A stretch of 64,000 nucleotides of DNA, taken from NCBI GenBank assembly GCA_025506515.1, contig CM046458.1, positions 39,630,927 to 39,694,926 on the forward strand, read 5' to 3'. This document shows positions 21,331-32,821 of this stretch, piece by piece. A program made the translations under genes and the position numbers. Under the pieces are notes generated by a model, which did not search any database, was not told the DNA's origin, and was given only the letters and a program-made list of their open reading frames with translations. The first letter of the stretch is position 1, and every line of letters begins with the position of its first letter. The DNA is from Flaveria trinervia. Taxonomy: Eukaryota > Streptophyta > Magnoliopsida > Asterales > Asteraceae.

Positions 21331-22761
21331 CTCCAGTCACACGTTCCATCTTGAAGTATGATCAGTCCTGACTCTTTTGAGTTACTAGGTCTAGTTGATT
21401 CATTGGTGGCTGGTGGGGATGCATTGATCAGTTGAGATTATCTGTGCAGAAGTCTTTGAGAATTTGGTTGTTGATGAGGTGGAATTTGATGTTGTTGATG
21501 TTGCTGATGTTGTCTCATCTCTGGATATGACTGTTGATTGCATTCTCTGGAAAAATGTCCATAGAGATTGCATTTGAAGCATCTTACCTTTGAATTTTCA
21601 ACACCAATCTTTGATGTTTTACTTGCTGATGCCAAGTTCTTATTTCTTCTGAGATATGCTTTGCTCTATAAGCAATCATGGCCATCTGCCATTGTAGGTC
21701 CATTTCTTCCACTACATCAGGAGGTAGTTCTTCTAAATCTTGTTGGCAGATATTTGTTGATGTTAGAGAACTTCCAGATATGCTTGGAAACTGGAACTAA
21801 AAGCTGCAAAAGATGCTTTTTGTTCTTCAGAGTCCAATATCAAAGTAATTGGTTCTGACGGATTGGTTGAATGTGAAGACTGAGCTGTTGCTGCAGTTGT
21901 ATCTTCACAATCAACAGTTCTTCCTTTATTCTTTTGTTTCTTATCTTGAGATGATTTCTTTGAGGGTTTAGAAGCATAAATGCTAACTTCCTCCTCATCA
22001 TCACTCCTAGCACAAGAGTTATCACTTTCATTATTTGAAATGAATGCACTTCCAACATTATTTGTTTCTTTGAAGTGATAGGGTGAGACATGAGTTCTCA
22101 CACTTTTGTTTCTTGATTTTTTGTCCATTTCAAGAGCTTCCACTTTTGCAACTAGAGTATCTAGACCAGTTGATTTCAGATCTATTGTGTTCTTGAACAT
22201 AGACACAGTTTGCTTCCAACTTTCAGGCAAAGTGTGGAGCATTTTCTTGTTTAATTCCTCATTGGTATATTTCAATTCCAGAATGTTCATCTCAGTTACC
22301 AACTACATGAATCTATGAAGTTGTTGAGGAATTGAATCACTCTCAATATGAAGAAATGTTTTATATTACGACCTGAGGGAGTCTCTCCTTATGCTTCTTA
22401 TCTCATCACTCCCTTCGCAGAGAGTGTGGAGTATCTTCCATAAGGAGTGTGTTGTTTTGTAGTTCTCACACCTGATCAATATCTCTTCAGGTAAAGCCAT
22501 ACTAAGCAAACTATATGCTTTGAGATCAACTTTAACCTTTTTGACATCATCAGGTGATAGATCTTTGGTACTGATTGGTTGATTTTTCTCGTTATAATCC
22601 GGCCTAAGTGTGGGTGGAATATAAGGACCTTCAGTGATGGATACCCATAAGTCAGAATCAGTATAGTTTACATGATTCCTAAACTTGATTTTCCATGACT
22701 TGAAGTTTGCTTTTGTTTCCAACTTCGGTGGTTGGTAAGATGATCCACTGAAGTTGCTCAT
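21331..22761 (-). pseudogene. Copia B gag (UBN2-type) with CCHC knuckle
   Basis: The start is the ATG at 22761 (MSNFSGSSYQPPKLETKANF), which fits the distance of about 160 bp from the primer site. The gag core follows with FKSWKIKFRNHV, LWVSITEGPYIP, AYSLLSMALPEEIL and, after a frame break near 22360, KKMLHTLPESWKQTVSMF and LDTLVAKVEALEMDKKS. The nucleocapsid knuckle KVRCFKCNLYGHFSREC is at about 21535-21585. Gag forms the particle that packages element RNA. Confidence 0.9.
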
Positions 22762-22920
22762 GATGTTAATTGATGAGAAAGATTAACAAGGTCTGCTATT
22801 CGATTGATTTGAATATAGATACCAGTTAATCAAAATCTATGAAATTAAGAACTGACAAATTAAAATCAATTAAAGACAACTCACACTGATAGATCAATCG
22901 ATCTAGATCAACGAGCACTT

Positions 22921-22933
22921 GGCTCTGATACCA
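22921..22933 (-). other. Primer binding site of copia B
   Basis: On the minus strand TGGTATCAGAGCC lies two bases after the 5' LTR end (GGATTCACA at 22936). It is complementary to initiator Met tRNA. Confidence 0.92.
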
Positions 22934-22935
22934 CC

Positions 22936-23840
22936 TGTGAATCCAAGGATCGCGAACAGGAATTATCAATATCGGTCGATTGACAAGTCAACGTTTGCGG
23001 AATCAACGTTGATTAGGTTTAATTTTTTTGCAATAACTTTAAATATCAATAAATGTTCAAGAACACATGTAGCAAAACACAATTAATGATTAATATGTAT
23101 TTCATTAGACATGTTAATGATTACAAGTATAATGAATGAATGATATCAAAGTGTTTTATGATGTGACGGCTGCTAGGGTTTGATTGAGAGACTTTGAAGT
23201 GATGGTTATAATTCTGATGTTGTTGTCGCTCAATCAATCGTCTAAAACAACCTGCTTGAATCAAAACCTAGGATCCATATATATAGACAATGATGTTTCT
23301 GTTATAGGAAACACCGGATCTCTTGAGATTTGATTTGTGTTAGTTAAGGAATCATCGGATTTCTTGGGATTCGCATAACTGCCTTGTTGACTTGTTGCCT
23401 TGTAACACTTGCATTATACAAGTGTTTGGACTCCGTAGGAATAGTTTCTTCCGTAGGAGTTTGTTCTTCCGCAAAAGAATTGTTCTTCCGCAGAAGTCTT
23501 GTTCTTCGGAAGCAATCTTGTTCTTCCGAAGCAATCTTGTTCTTCACTTTTGGTTTTTCATCCGCAGAGGATCTTCGGATGAATAGTTACTTGTAAGAAA
23601 TATATCTATGGAAGAACAAAATGTTCATCCGTAGATGTTTCTTACACTTGGTCAATTTCATAAGTTGACCGAGTATAATGTTTTTACCTGCAACCATACA
23701 TAAATCAACACACACAAAAATGGGTTAACCTATATATTTAATGCATACACAATAATGAGTTACAAACATTCATTACAGATATTAATTCAAGTACTAAGCC
23801 TATACATAATGAACTAGATCTACTGAAGCTAGACCTAACA
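22936..23840 (-). mobile_element. Copia B 5' LTR, complete (905 bp)
   Basis: On the minus strand it runs from TGTTAGG (23840) to GATTCACA (22936), with TG...CA ends, and is followed by the primer site. It shares 23295-23840 with the truncated LTR at 10821-11382. The right flank begins AGGAC; the left-side partner was deleted, so no target duplication can be confirmed. Confidence 0.9.
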
Positions 23841-24430
23841 AGGACAGAGAACTTGAATTCTCTCACTATGACTGAACTATATGGCATCCTTAATGGTTAC
23901 CGTGTAGAGATGGTAAACAAGAGAGGCTACCAGGTAAGCAGACCCTCAAACCTTCTTGCTAGCAACACTCTAATGGTGGCTAAAGGCTTAAGACCCCAAC
24001 CTCAGTAGTACCTAACTTACTCCTAGTAGCCATCATATTCTTCTAGGCCATACATCATCTTTCCAAAGACTCTAAGGTCTTAACAGGCTCAATCAAGTCC
24101 TTTCTAGGATAGTTGTGCCTTTGTCTCAGGAAATGGACATTCTAGTGACTTTCAATTCTGCTTTGATGATCAAGAATGTTTTAGCCCAGATGATGTTGAA
24201 TACATGGACATTGTCCAACAAATGGCTCTATTAACTTACCAAGAAAAAAAGTTTATCAAAAGAACTGGAAGACAATTTCCCTAAAACCCAACTAACAGCA
24301 AGTTTGGGTTTGACAAGAGCAAAGAAAAGTGTTACTACCATAACCAGCTGGGCCACTTTGCCAGGGAATGCAAGGTTCCCAAATCCAATCCGGGAACCAC
24401 TCAATCCTCCACACATCTTACCACACCCAA
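23841..24430 (+). pseudogene. Copia A gag fragment
   Basis: Plus-strand frames read LTMTELYGILNGYRVEMVNK and, further on, FKRTGRQFP-like sequence and a degenerate knuckle CYYHNQLGHFAREC at about 24329-24373, in which the second Cys is His. The same landmarks occur in C1 and C2 gag (RTGRKFPGLSGKTKVGFDKS and CHKCxRLGHFAREC). The N-terminal half of gag and the primer site are missing on the left, lost in the deletion at 10821. Confidence 0.8.
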
Positions 24431-26105
24431 GGTCACCGAGAAACTGTTAGCTACCAATTAGAGAGCAGCTACAGCCAACCAGGAAGAAGTCAACAACAAA
24501 AAAAGGGTAGACATTATTGACAGGCTAATCAAGTTGGGAGCTGCCAATGAAGACATACTCCTGCTATCATTAGAGGAGTTAGTAGAGCTAGAGAAGGCAA
24601 CTGCAGACTGAACAAAAGGAGGAAGCAGCATGGTGGCCTTATAGGAGGAAAGAAAAAGAGAAAAGGGGCAAGTTGATCTGTAGCTCCAAAGGGAAAGGAT
24701 ATCTTTCCTAACCTACAGAGGTTTCTCTTTTGAAGAACTATCTCCTATGGCTCTTCAACAAAAAGCAGGATCAACTGGAGAAAGAAAGAAAGAATACTAC
24801 AAGAGAGAAGTTAAGAGAGAAGAATAATAAAGAAGAAGAAGCTAGGGTCAATGTGACCAAGAAGATAGGTGAGAAAGCCTAGATGAAAGACTATCTCCGG
24901 GCTCACGACTTCTTTGGAAGGCAGGTGAGACCTATGTCTAAAAAGACACTTCAATGAATTGTCAGCGAAATCAAGGCCGACATTCGTATGGGAAAAAGGA
25001 AAGAGATGCATAGAAGGGTACAGGGGATGATCTTCAAGCCAACCATTCAACCCCAACCTGAACCAATACCCTCTCCATTAACTATCAAAACTAAACCCTA
25101 CACACTTGAACCTACACCACTATCCATACCTACTTCCTCACCTCAACCACCTAAAGTACCCATCCTCCAACCCAAAACACTCTCCAGAACCACTACACCA
25201 TAACCTACCCAACAACCTTTCAAACCATCCCCTTAGCCTTCCAAACATCTCTTCTTAGAGGAATTCAAGGCAATCAAGACAAAGCTCACCAACTGCACAA
25301 CCCTAAGCGACATCTCTTGTGAGGAAGACTTTGTCAAACTGACTTATGTTGATGGATCTTAATGTTCCTTCATAAGAGATTAATTTCTTGATCAGCCCAG
25401 AGGAACACTGGACCATGCTGCTAGACTTCTTGGTCTCAACTCTGACTCCTTACACGATGAACAGAAGAAGTTGAGAAGAAAGCTGGTGACTCTGCTAGAT
25501 ACAAAGAAAGGGGACAAGATTCCTAGTCAGCCTCTTGTGCCTAGAAAGAAAATCATCCAGTGGAGATTCGATAAAGCCTCTCACAAATTTGTTGTGGAGA
25601 GAGAGAATAGAGAAAGTAATAGGCTGAATGCCTCCTCTCTGCTACACTCAAGCAGATTTGAAATTGCTTAGTTAGCAGAGAAACCATTCTCCAATCCCTC
25701 CAACTCCGAAACTGCTGCTCACATTAGAAGCCACCTTAGCAGACTTCATCTTGCTGAGTTAACCACAAAAGCAAATATTGTAGGTGAGTTGAAACTGAGA
25801 GAGAAGGAAGACAAGGAAAGGTCAACCAGCAAAGGCACAGCCTTTCTATAGATGGTGGAAGGCCTTGAATTAGAACCAATAGTTAGATGGGAGTATGACA
25901 ATGCTCCCATCAACTAACTCTTTTCAGAGGGACCCAACAGAGGGTGCATATCATTCAAGGTGACAAACTGGATTTCCTGTCAACTAATGATTTGTACAAG
26001 ATTCTCAACACTACTTTTAGGAAGAACAAAGAAACAGATAAATATCTGCTTTTCTAGTGCTGAAAGTTTTGAGAAGCAGGAACAAGTGAGGTTTCGGTAG
26101 CATTA
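24431..26105 (+). pseudogene. Copia A ORF3-like region, no pol present
   Basis: After gag no protease, integrase, RT or RNase H motif appears. Broken frames instead encode a helical Lys/Glu-rich part (VDIIDRLIKLGAANEDILLL), IVSEIKADIRMGKRKEMHRR, a long Pro-rich stretch (25036-25245), a KAIKTKLTNCTTLSDISCEE segment and QWRFDKASHKFVVERENR. The order helical part, Pro-rich tract, compact C-terminus resembles the C-terminal half of ORF3 in C2 (58840-60325). I therefore call it an ORF3 remnant, but motif-level identity is weak. Stops and frameshifts are frequent. Confidence 0.45.
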
Positions 26106-26118
26106 GCCTAGGGGGAGT
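26106..26118 (+). promoter_or_regulatory. Polypurine tract of copia A
   Basis: GCCTAGGGGGAGT immediately precedes the 3' LTR start (TGTTGG at 26119). Confidence 0.88.
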
Positions 26119-26973
26119 TGTTGGATCAAGAAAAAGGCTGGTGCAACCAAACCAAATCACTTAGACTATTTTGGTGCACCTAAAAAAGACTTCTGAAGCC
26201 AAGTATGGAAAATAGAGTTCTTCCGAAGACAAAGTGAAAGTTCAACTTCCAAAGACAAACTCTACTTCCAAAGACAAAGTGTTCACTTCCGAAGATCAAG
26301 TCGTAGAAGAAAAGATCAGAAGTGAACTTCCGAAGTATGAAGAACAGAAGAAGTCCATCAAGCCTCGGAAGAAGTAGCCTCTTCCGAAGTATAAGTGGCC
26401 TCAGAAGAACTTGTTCTTCTGACGCCATTTAACCTTCAGAAGACACTGCTATGAACCAGTAGACATAAGTATCGTCTCTGACACTCTGCTGCAGACCTCT
26501 TAGATACTGCATGGCGTTTTCTTAAAAGCCATGTAGTTGGCCATACTTTATTCTACGGTTCACCTTTATTAGATAGTACAGTTTCCAACTTTAGTTGTTG
26601 ACGAAAGGTAAGTCATGGACATGTCATGACTTACCATATCTTACATAAGACTTTATATAAGATACCTTAAACTATAGCTTTGTAGTATTTGCTTTAGTTA
26701 GAGGATTCCAACTGGTATCAAAGTATATCCGGCTGTAGTTAGTACTATATATAGTTTCTCATTGTAACTCATGTAATATGCTTGTAAGAGTCTTGTAATA
26801 CTTTGAGTTGAGAAGCATATATGTAACTACCTTGAAAATTATCTCTGTGTACTCTTTGCTACTTATTATATTACTATCAACTCTTAGAAGAGACTCTACT
26901 TAATCTGATCTGAGTGTAGTATAAGTGAGTTTGAGAGAAAAACCAAGTGTTAAATAATAAAACCGATCCTGCA
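26119..26973 (+). mobile_element. Copia A 3' LTR, complete (855 bp)
   Basis: It runs TGTTGGATCAAG to CGATCCTGCA and is preceded by the polypurine tract. Its length matches the solo LTR at 30981-31834 (854 bp), its reverse-oriented relative. CTTCCGAAG-type motifs crowd 26200-26440. A TATATAA-type box lies near 26650 in the DNA before the probable R region. The right flank is TATAT and the left flank of the 5' LTR is AAAAT, so no exact target duplication is seen. Confidence 0.9.
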
Positions 26974-27470
26974 TATATATATATGGGCACTATTGGGCGT
27001 GTGAGCACAATTGGGGCGCATGGGCAACACTTATTCTGGGCGAATTCTAGGAGCATGGGCACTATGCAGCCGCATGGGTTTTCTAGGCGTCTGGATACTT
27101 AGCCAAATTCATCCTTTTCTAGGCGCATGACTACTATTTGGGCGCATGGGGTTCGGGCGCATGGGAACACTTAGGCTGTTTATACCGTTCGGCGCATGGG
27201 CAGTCTAAATCACACTTAAACAACATAATTTAGTCCCCAATCATCCTCTATCATGTTCTAAGCTTAATTCATACATTCTAAGCCATAGAAACACAATCAT
27301 AACCTCATCATAACACATACATTGCCCAAATCAAAACCCACCCGCAACATATACACACACATACATATGAGTAAGAAACCCATTTTATAAAAAGTTTCAT
27401 ACATGCATTTCAAGCCCCAAAGCAGTGTAAAACAAGTAAAATGGGTTCAAAATCATCCTAGAAACATCTT
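26974..27470 (-). mobile_element. Inverted gypsy LTR fragment
   Basis: Its reverse complement matches the plus-strand LTR at about 6285-6800: a CATTTTACTTGTTTTA-like start, GGCTTGAAATGCATGTATGA, GTTGCGGGTGGGTTTTGATT, GCTTAGAA and then the CATGCGCC array. It ends against copia A on one side and a plus-oriented LTR on the other, so the two LTR pieces lie head to head. Confidence 0.85.
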
Positions 27471-28812
27471 ACATAGAAGGTTCATGCGCCTAAATAAGGC
27501 TCATGCGTCTGGGAATGCCTTAGAAGAATTTAAGTGTAACCCATACGCCTGAACAGTAGCCCATGGGCCTGAAATTTGCCTTAGAAATGATAAGTGTATC
27601 TCATGTTCCTGAATAGCGGTCCATGGGCCTAGAAATATTAGTCGGACGACTAAGTGTAGGGCCATGCGCCCCAATAGTGTCCGTGCGCCCAAGTGGTCCA
27701 TGCGCCTATGTGCCCATGTGCCTGGATAGTTCATGCGCCTAAGTGATAAAATGATTAAGTGTTGGTTGATGCGCCTACATAGTGATGAAACACCCAAACA
27801 GAGCTCATCCGCCCAAATTCGGTCAAAGCGCCTAAACACTTAGAAATTTTTACAGAATTTTTGGGAGCCTGTGCTTTTAGGGTTTTGACCGAGGTTTGAC
27901 TAGGGCTTATTAATGATGAGTTTCATTTATGATTATGATTGTTCCTTATTATTATTATTATTGCTATTATTATTACCTATAGTGTGTGACTTTACGTGGT
28001 ATGTTTATTATCGTAACGTAAAGTATATTGTAATAATAAAGAGAAAGAGCAATAAAGAAGAGAAGAGGAACATTAATAAAATGTTAACAAGTCTTGCAAG
28101 CTTACAGGAGGTACAGACCGTGTTGTCGTTAGCTCAATTGTGCTGCGGGTTAGCTACCCTATTATGCACACAGGGCCAGTCTTGGAGATTGGCAGGACCT
28201 CTGTAGCGTGTCCTAGGTGTTTGGGTCGGCCTTGTATATAGTAAACAGAACCCTCTTGAGGGATATAGAAGGCCCATCATCGGTTTTCATCGCGCATACA
28301 GTTTAGGGTATTGCTCATTGGTCCATACAGAAAGTTAAAGAGAAAGATAAAAGATTACAGAACATACAAGACATACAGTAAAAAGAACGAACAGTATCTG
28401 TTCATATAGTTAATGCGTGCTCGCATACAAAGTTTCATAGAAAGAGTATTTGCATATACAACATACAGAAAGTATTTTATTACTTTTAAATTTAGAACTC
28501 ACTTAGCAACACTGACTTTTATACATTTTCAGTTGGCAGGTAATTATTGCTGAGGATGGCACGAGGGTGAAGCTACTCGGCAGGGAAAGACTGACATCCA
28601 TTCGTATTTTATGTTGCTGTTGTTTTGTAATGCAATAAAACAATTCTTTTGTAAACAGTTAAATGATGATATATTGCTCCACAACAGTGTTTTTAATGAA
28701 ATAAATGGTTTTTGATAAATTATTTGTGTTGCTTAAGTTTGTATATTATAATGTTTAATGTTTTAGCTGCTGTGATTGACCAACTGTGAGGTCTTCGGAA
28801 CGGGGCTTTACA
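27471..28812 (+). mobile_element. Gypsy E 5' LTR, 5'-truncated
   Basis: It begins inside the CATGCGCC array, continues with the GTTAGCTCAATTGTGCTGCG block, TGCTGAGGATGGCACGAGG and GTGAGGTCTTCGGAACGG, and ends GGCTTTACA at 28812. The 5' part of this LTR (TGTAAC start) is absent. It is closely similar in order to 61466-62933 of gypsy D. Confidence 0.9.
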
Positions 28813-28815
28813 AGT

Positions 28816-28830
28816 TGGTATCAGAGCCAA
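28816..28830 (+). other. Primer binding site of gypsy E
   Basis: TGGTATCAGAGCCAA lies three bases after the LTR end and is complementary to initiator Met tRNA. The untranslated leader continues to the gag ATG at 29168. Confidence 0.9.
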
Positions 28831-29167
28831 AGTTTAAAAGAATTGGGTTAAATAAAATTTTTAAAACCTAAACTTAAACTGAAAATGGGACAAATGGAAG
28901 GATCTCAGCCCGAGTAGCTACGTGCCATCAGGTATGTCTCTTCGTAATTATAACCGGTATTATGTGCGCATGTTATTTGATTTATGTGCTCTTAGTAGAT
29001 TTAGATATTGATTAGGTCAAGATAGGAATGCTTGGGTATGAAGAGTAAAGTAAGTGGCTAATCACAATTGGCCACTGTAATTAGGGACTTACTATACTTG
29101 ACATAAACTGAGCTATTACGTTGAATGACCGTGTTAGTGTTTAAATCTTATAGTGTGCGTTTAGAGG

Positions 29168-30360
29168 ATGGCTAGTGGTAGATCTTCGAAAGCCTCTCAT
29201 GGTGGAGGTCACGGTGTTGCTCCGCGACCCAGAGAGGGAGACCCAGAGTCGAGAAAGTGGTTCATGAAGAACCAGAGACCCCTCATCCAGAGGGTGGAGA
29301 TGAGAGCGCCAATCTGAGAGCCTCAGTAAAAGAGGCTGTTGTGGAAGAGGTTCATCAAGTCATGCAGACAATCTTACCGTCTGTAGTGACCGAAGTCATA
29401 AAGGTAGTACGGGAAGGGGATAGAAAGGAGAGGAACAGGTCCTTAGGAGAACGAGAACAACTGAAGCTAGAAATGGTTCTCTCTGATGATGAAGAGGAAG
29501 AAGAAGAGCCTACATCGGAGGCAGCACGAGGCTGTAACTACAGGGCGTTTATGAGATGCAAGTCCACCTTCGATGGAAACGGCACTGCTGCTGCTGCTCA
29601 CTGGTGGGTGAGGGAAATGGAGGCCGTCCTCGATATCAGTGAGTGTCGTGAAGATCAAAAGGTGAAATTAGCTACCCACTCTTTTTTCGACTCGGCTTTG
29701 TGCTGGTAGGACAATATTGTCCAAGCCGAGGGTAGCAAGGCCATTGGGAGAATGAGATGGCCTGAACTGAAGAAGTTAGTGATTAAGGAATTCTATTCCC
29801 ATATAGAGATGGATAAGGTAGAAAGAGAGTTCCTACATCTGAAGGTGGGAACGATGACACACTAGCAGTACACCACAAAATTCAATGAAATGGCGCGGCT
29901 GCTGCCCGATCAAGTGACGCCACTATCACAAAAGATTAAGAGATACATCCAGGGGCTACCAGCGGATATCTGTAGGCATATGATCGCCGCCCGGCCGAGC
30001 ACTTTTAGGTCAGCGGTTGATTTGGCTGGTAGATTATATGATGAGCGTTAGGTGGTGGTGGCTGAGGTGAACAAGAAGGGTGGTGGTGACTGGAACTGGA
30101 ATGGGAAACGGTTTGGACGCGGTGGAGCCGCTCCAAACAATAAGGTGGCGAAGATGGGTGACCGACGTGTGGTCACATCTGGTGCAAGGTTGAAGAAGTG
30201 TGGAAAATGTGGAAGGGAGCATACTGGTGAGTGCAGGATGGGAATGAATGTATGCTTCAGGTGTGGCAAGCCTGGCCACATCGCTAGAGACTATAAGAAG
30301 CTGAGGGCGGAGAGCTCGGGAGAGGTGAATAAGAAGCTGAAGGAAGGAGGGCAGAGGGCA
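29168..30360 (+). pseudogene. Gypsy E gag
   Basis: The start is ATG 29168 (MASGRSSKASHGGGHGVAPR), matching the D gag start at 63288. A frame break near 29250 is followed by SANLRASVKEAVVEEVHQVM, the acidic SDDEEEEEEPTSEA, then the capsid core REMEAVLDISECREDQKVKL, WPELKKLVIKEFY and EMARLLPDQVTPLSQKI. The nucleocapsid shows CGKCGREHTGEC and CFRCGKPGHIARDY, where the last Cys is Tyr. Premature stops lie at 29707-29709 (TGG to TAG relative to D), 29863-29865 (CAG to TAG relative to D) and about 30049. Confidence 0.92.
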
Positions 30361-30980
30361 AGTGCTAGAGCTTACACTATGACCTGGGAGGAAGCTAGAG
30401 CTTATCCCGATGTTTTGTCAGGTATGTTTCTAGTAAACCAAATTTATGCCTCTGTATTGTTTGATTCCGGTGCTAGCAGGAGTTTTATTTCCACTACTTT
30501 ATGTGCTAAGTTTCCTGTTAGTAGTAGAAAGGTCAGTGTACCATTCGACGTAGAAACTGCTATTGGTAAGTCCACTAGAATTACTGATGTGATAGAGGAC
30601 TATGCCATAGAACTAGAACATCATAGGTTTGCTGCTAGGTTACACGTGATACCCCTAGGTGGATTTGATGTAGTACTATGGATGGATTGGTTAGCAACCT
30701 ATAAAGCAAACATTGTATGTCCAAGAAGATGATTCGATTAGTTGCGTCCGATGGGAGTTTGGTTACGATTTATAGAGATCGCGTTACTACGATCCCAAAG
30801 ATGATTTCGATGGCGGTGGCGGGGAAGTACATGAAACGTGGATGTAGTGCTTACTTGACCTACGTAAAAGATGTGGATGTGTCGGTGCCACAATTATCTG
30901 AGGTACTAGTGGTGTGCGACTTTTCGGACGTATTCCCGGAAGACTTACCCGGCGTGCCACCAGATCGCGAGATTGAGTTC
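30361..30980 (+). pseudogene. Gypsy E protease and RT start
   Basis: The protease has an intact catalytic LFDSGASRSFI at about 30457-30489 and the later GGFDVVLWMDWLATYKANIV. After a frame break near 30720 the linker encodes PKMISMAVAGKYMKRGCSAY, and the RT approach encodes VVCDFSDVFPEDLPGVPPDR and EIEF. The coding stops at 30980, where the A-type solo LTR is inserted. Confidence 0.88.
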
Positions 30981-31834
30981 TGCAGGATCGGTGTTTGTCA
31001 CTTAAACACAAATGTTTTCTCTCAAACTCGCCTAGAATCACACTCGGGTAAGAATCAATAAGAGTTGATCACAATATGAAAAGTAATTAAGAACACAGAA
31101 AGATAATTTTCAAGATACTTTTATATATTGATTCTCAACTCAAGAGACAAAGACTCTTACAAGCAGATTGTGTGTTTTATGAGTTACAAGGAGAACCTAT
31201 ATATAATACTATCTACAGCGGGATATACTTTGATACCAGCTGGGATTCTTTAGATAAAGCCTATACTACAAGACTATAGTTAAGGTATCTCGGATAAAGT
31301 CTTATCTGAGATTTGGTAGTCAGGACATGTCCCTGATTTACCTTTTGTCACCAACTAAAGATGGCAACTGTACTATCATGAAAAGGTAAACAGTGGAATA
31401 AAGTATGGTCAACAACATCGTTCTTTAAAAAGAAGCCATGCTGTATCAGAAGTCTGCAACGAAGTGTCAAAGACCATACTTGTGTCCACTGGTTATAGCA
31501 GTGTCTTCTGAAGGTTAAATGGCTTCGGAAGAGTAAGTACTTCCGAAGCCACTTTATACTTCGGAAGAGGCTGCTTCTTCCAAGACTTGGAAACTTCTTC
31601 ATCATACTTCGGAAGCGGTCTTCACTTTATTCTTCTAAGTCTTGAACTTTGGAGGTATGCATTTGTCTTTGGAAGTAGAGTTCTGTCTTCGGAAGTTGGA
31701 CTTTTCCTTTGTCTTCGGAAGAACTCTACAACCTTCGTAAGTTCCATGAAAAGCTTCGGAAGCCTTTGCATGTAGCATCAAAATAACTTAATTGATCTAG
31801 TTTTGGTTGAATTAGCCTTCTTCTTGATCCAAAA
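30981..31834 (-). mobile_element. Solo copia A LTR (854 bp) with AGTTC target duplication
   Basis: The plus-strand sequence starts TGCAGGATCGG and is the reverse complement of the 26119-26973 LTR end to end. It finishes at CTTGATCCAAAA (expected CCAACA). AGTTC flanks both sides (30976-30980 and 31835-31839). The interrupted gypsy RT resumes straight after the second AGTTC. No internal copia sequence remains, so LTR-LTR recombination has removed it. Confidence 0.92.
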
Positions 31835-31839
31835 AGTTC

Positions 31840-31961
31840 CAAATTGATTTGATACCTGGTGCTCAACCCGTTGCCAAAGCACCGTATCGGTTAGCTTCGA
31901 CAGAAATGAAAGAGTTGATAGAGCAGTTGCAAGAGCTGCTCTATAAGGGGTTCATTAGACC
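31840..31961 (+). pseudogene. Gypsy E reverse transcriptase fragment
   Basis: This is the continuation of the RT interrupted at 30980: LIPGAQPVAKAPYRLASTEM then KELIEQLQELLYKGFIRP, the conserved RT opening. It ends abruptly at 31961 where a 32-bp piece of the solo LTR appears again. Confidence 0.88.
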
Positions 31962-32074
31962 AAGCCTTTGCATGTAGCATCAAAATAACTTAAGTGTCTA
32001 CCCTCTTCAATCTTTGCTTTTGCAGTTAGCTCAGCCAGATGAAGACTGCTGAGATGATTTCTGACGAGTGCAGC
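31962..32074. other. Junction filler: 32-bp copy of upstream LTR plus unassigned DNA
   Basis: 31962-31993 is identical to 31760-31791 (AAGCCTTTGCATGTAGCATC and the next 12 bases). The remaining 81 bp (GTGTCTACCCTC...GAGTGCAGC) match nothing else I recognise. Copia C1 starts at 32075. Confidence 0.8.
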
Positions 32075-32821
32075 TGTTGGACCAAAAGAACCAATGAGCC
32101 TGATCAGAAAAACCTCTAAGTCCCATAGACATTACAACTGCTGAAGAACATTACAACAACTGAAGACATCAGCTGATTACAAGGTCTGAAGACAAAGTCT
32201 GAAGACAAAATCTGAACACTTCTACTGAAGACAAAGTCTGAAAGTAAAGTACTGAAGACAAAGTCTGAAAGTAAAGTACTGAAGACAAAGTCTGAAAGTA
32301 AAGTACTGAAGACAAAGACTGAAGACCAGAGTGATCAGTAGTTGTCACAACAGCTGAAGTTATTCACTTCAGTAGTTGTCACAACAGCTGAAGTTATTCA
32401 CTTCAGTAGTTGTGATGGTTTTCCTTTTCAGTACTTGTAATTTACATTTCAGTAGTTTATAGTTTCAGTAGTTTTAGTTCAGTAGTTTTATGTTTTTGTA
32501 CTTAGCATTCTCTGAGATGTAATCAATAGTTGAGAACATTCTCAGTAGTTTGCATAGTTTCAGTAGTTTGTATAATTCTGTTAGATGTCACTATCAAGTG
32601 ACATCAGCAGACGTCACATTCCCTATATAAGGAATGTTGACGTAGTTGTAACGTGTGACTTTTAGCCACCACGAAAGCATATGAATGAAATATTCCTTTT
32701 GCAGAATTCTCTCTCTATAACCGTTTACTATCAATTGTGTTCTTGCTAATTGTCTAATTCATTGTTCGATTTCCGCTACAATCTACTCTAATTCATCAAA
32801 CTTAGATCACTAATCCTAACA
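32075..32821 (+). mobile_element. Copia C1 5' LTR (747 bp)
   Basis: It starts TGTTGGACCAAAAGAACC and ends AATCCTAACA, with the primer site TGGTATCAGAGCAGG at 32824-32838. It belongs to the same family as the C2 LTRs but is shorter. It carries many TACTGAAG, TCTGAAG and CAGTAGTT motifs (32150-32580), a TATATAAGG box at 32624-32632 and a Met-tRNA-primed leader. Confidence 0.92.

Noticed and set aside
10368..26973. Interpretation of copia A as a simple insertion with matching target duplications
   Set aside because: Flanks are AAAAT on the left and TATAT on the right, and the left and right neighbouring DNA differ in kind, so an extra rearrangement cannot be excluded.
27501..27839. 112-codon minus-strand ORF with repeated RRMNYPGTW-like residues
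   Set aside because: Antisense translation of the CATGCGCC LTR array.
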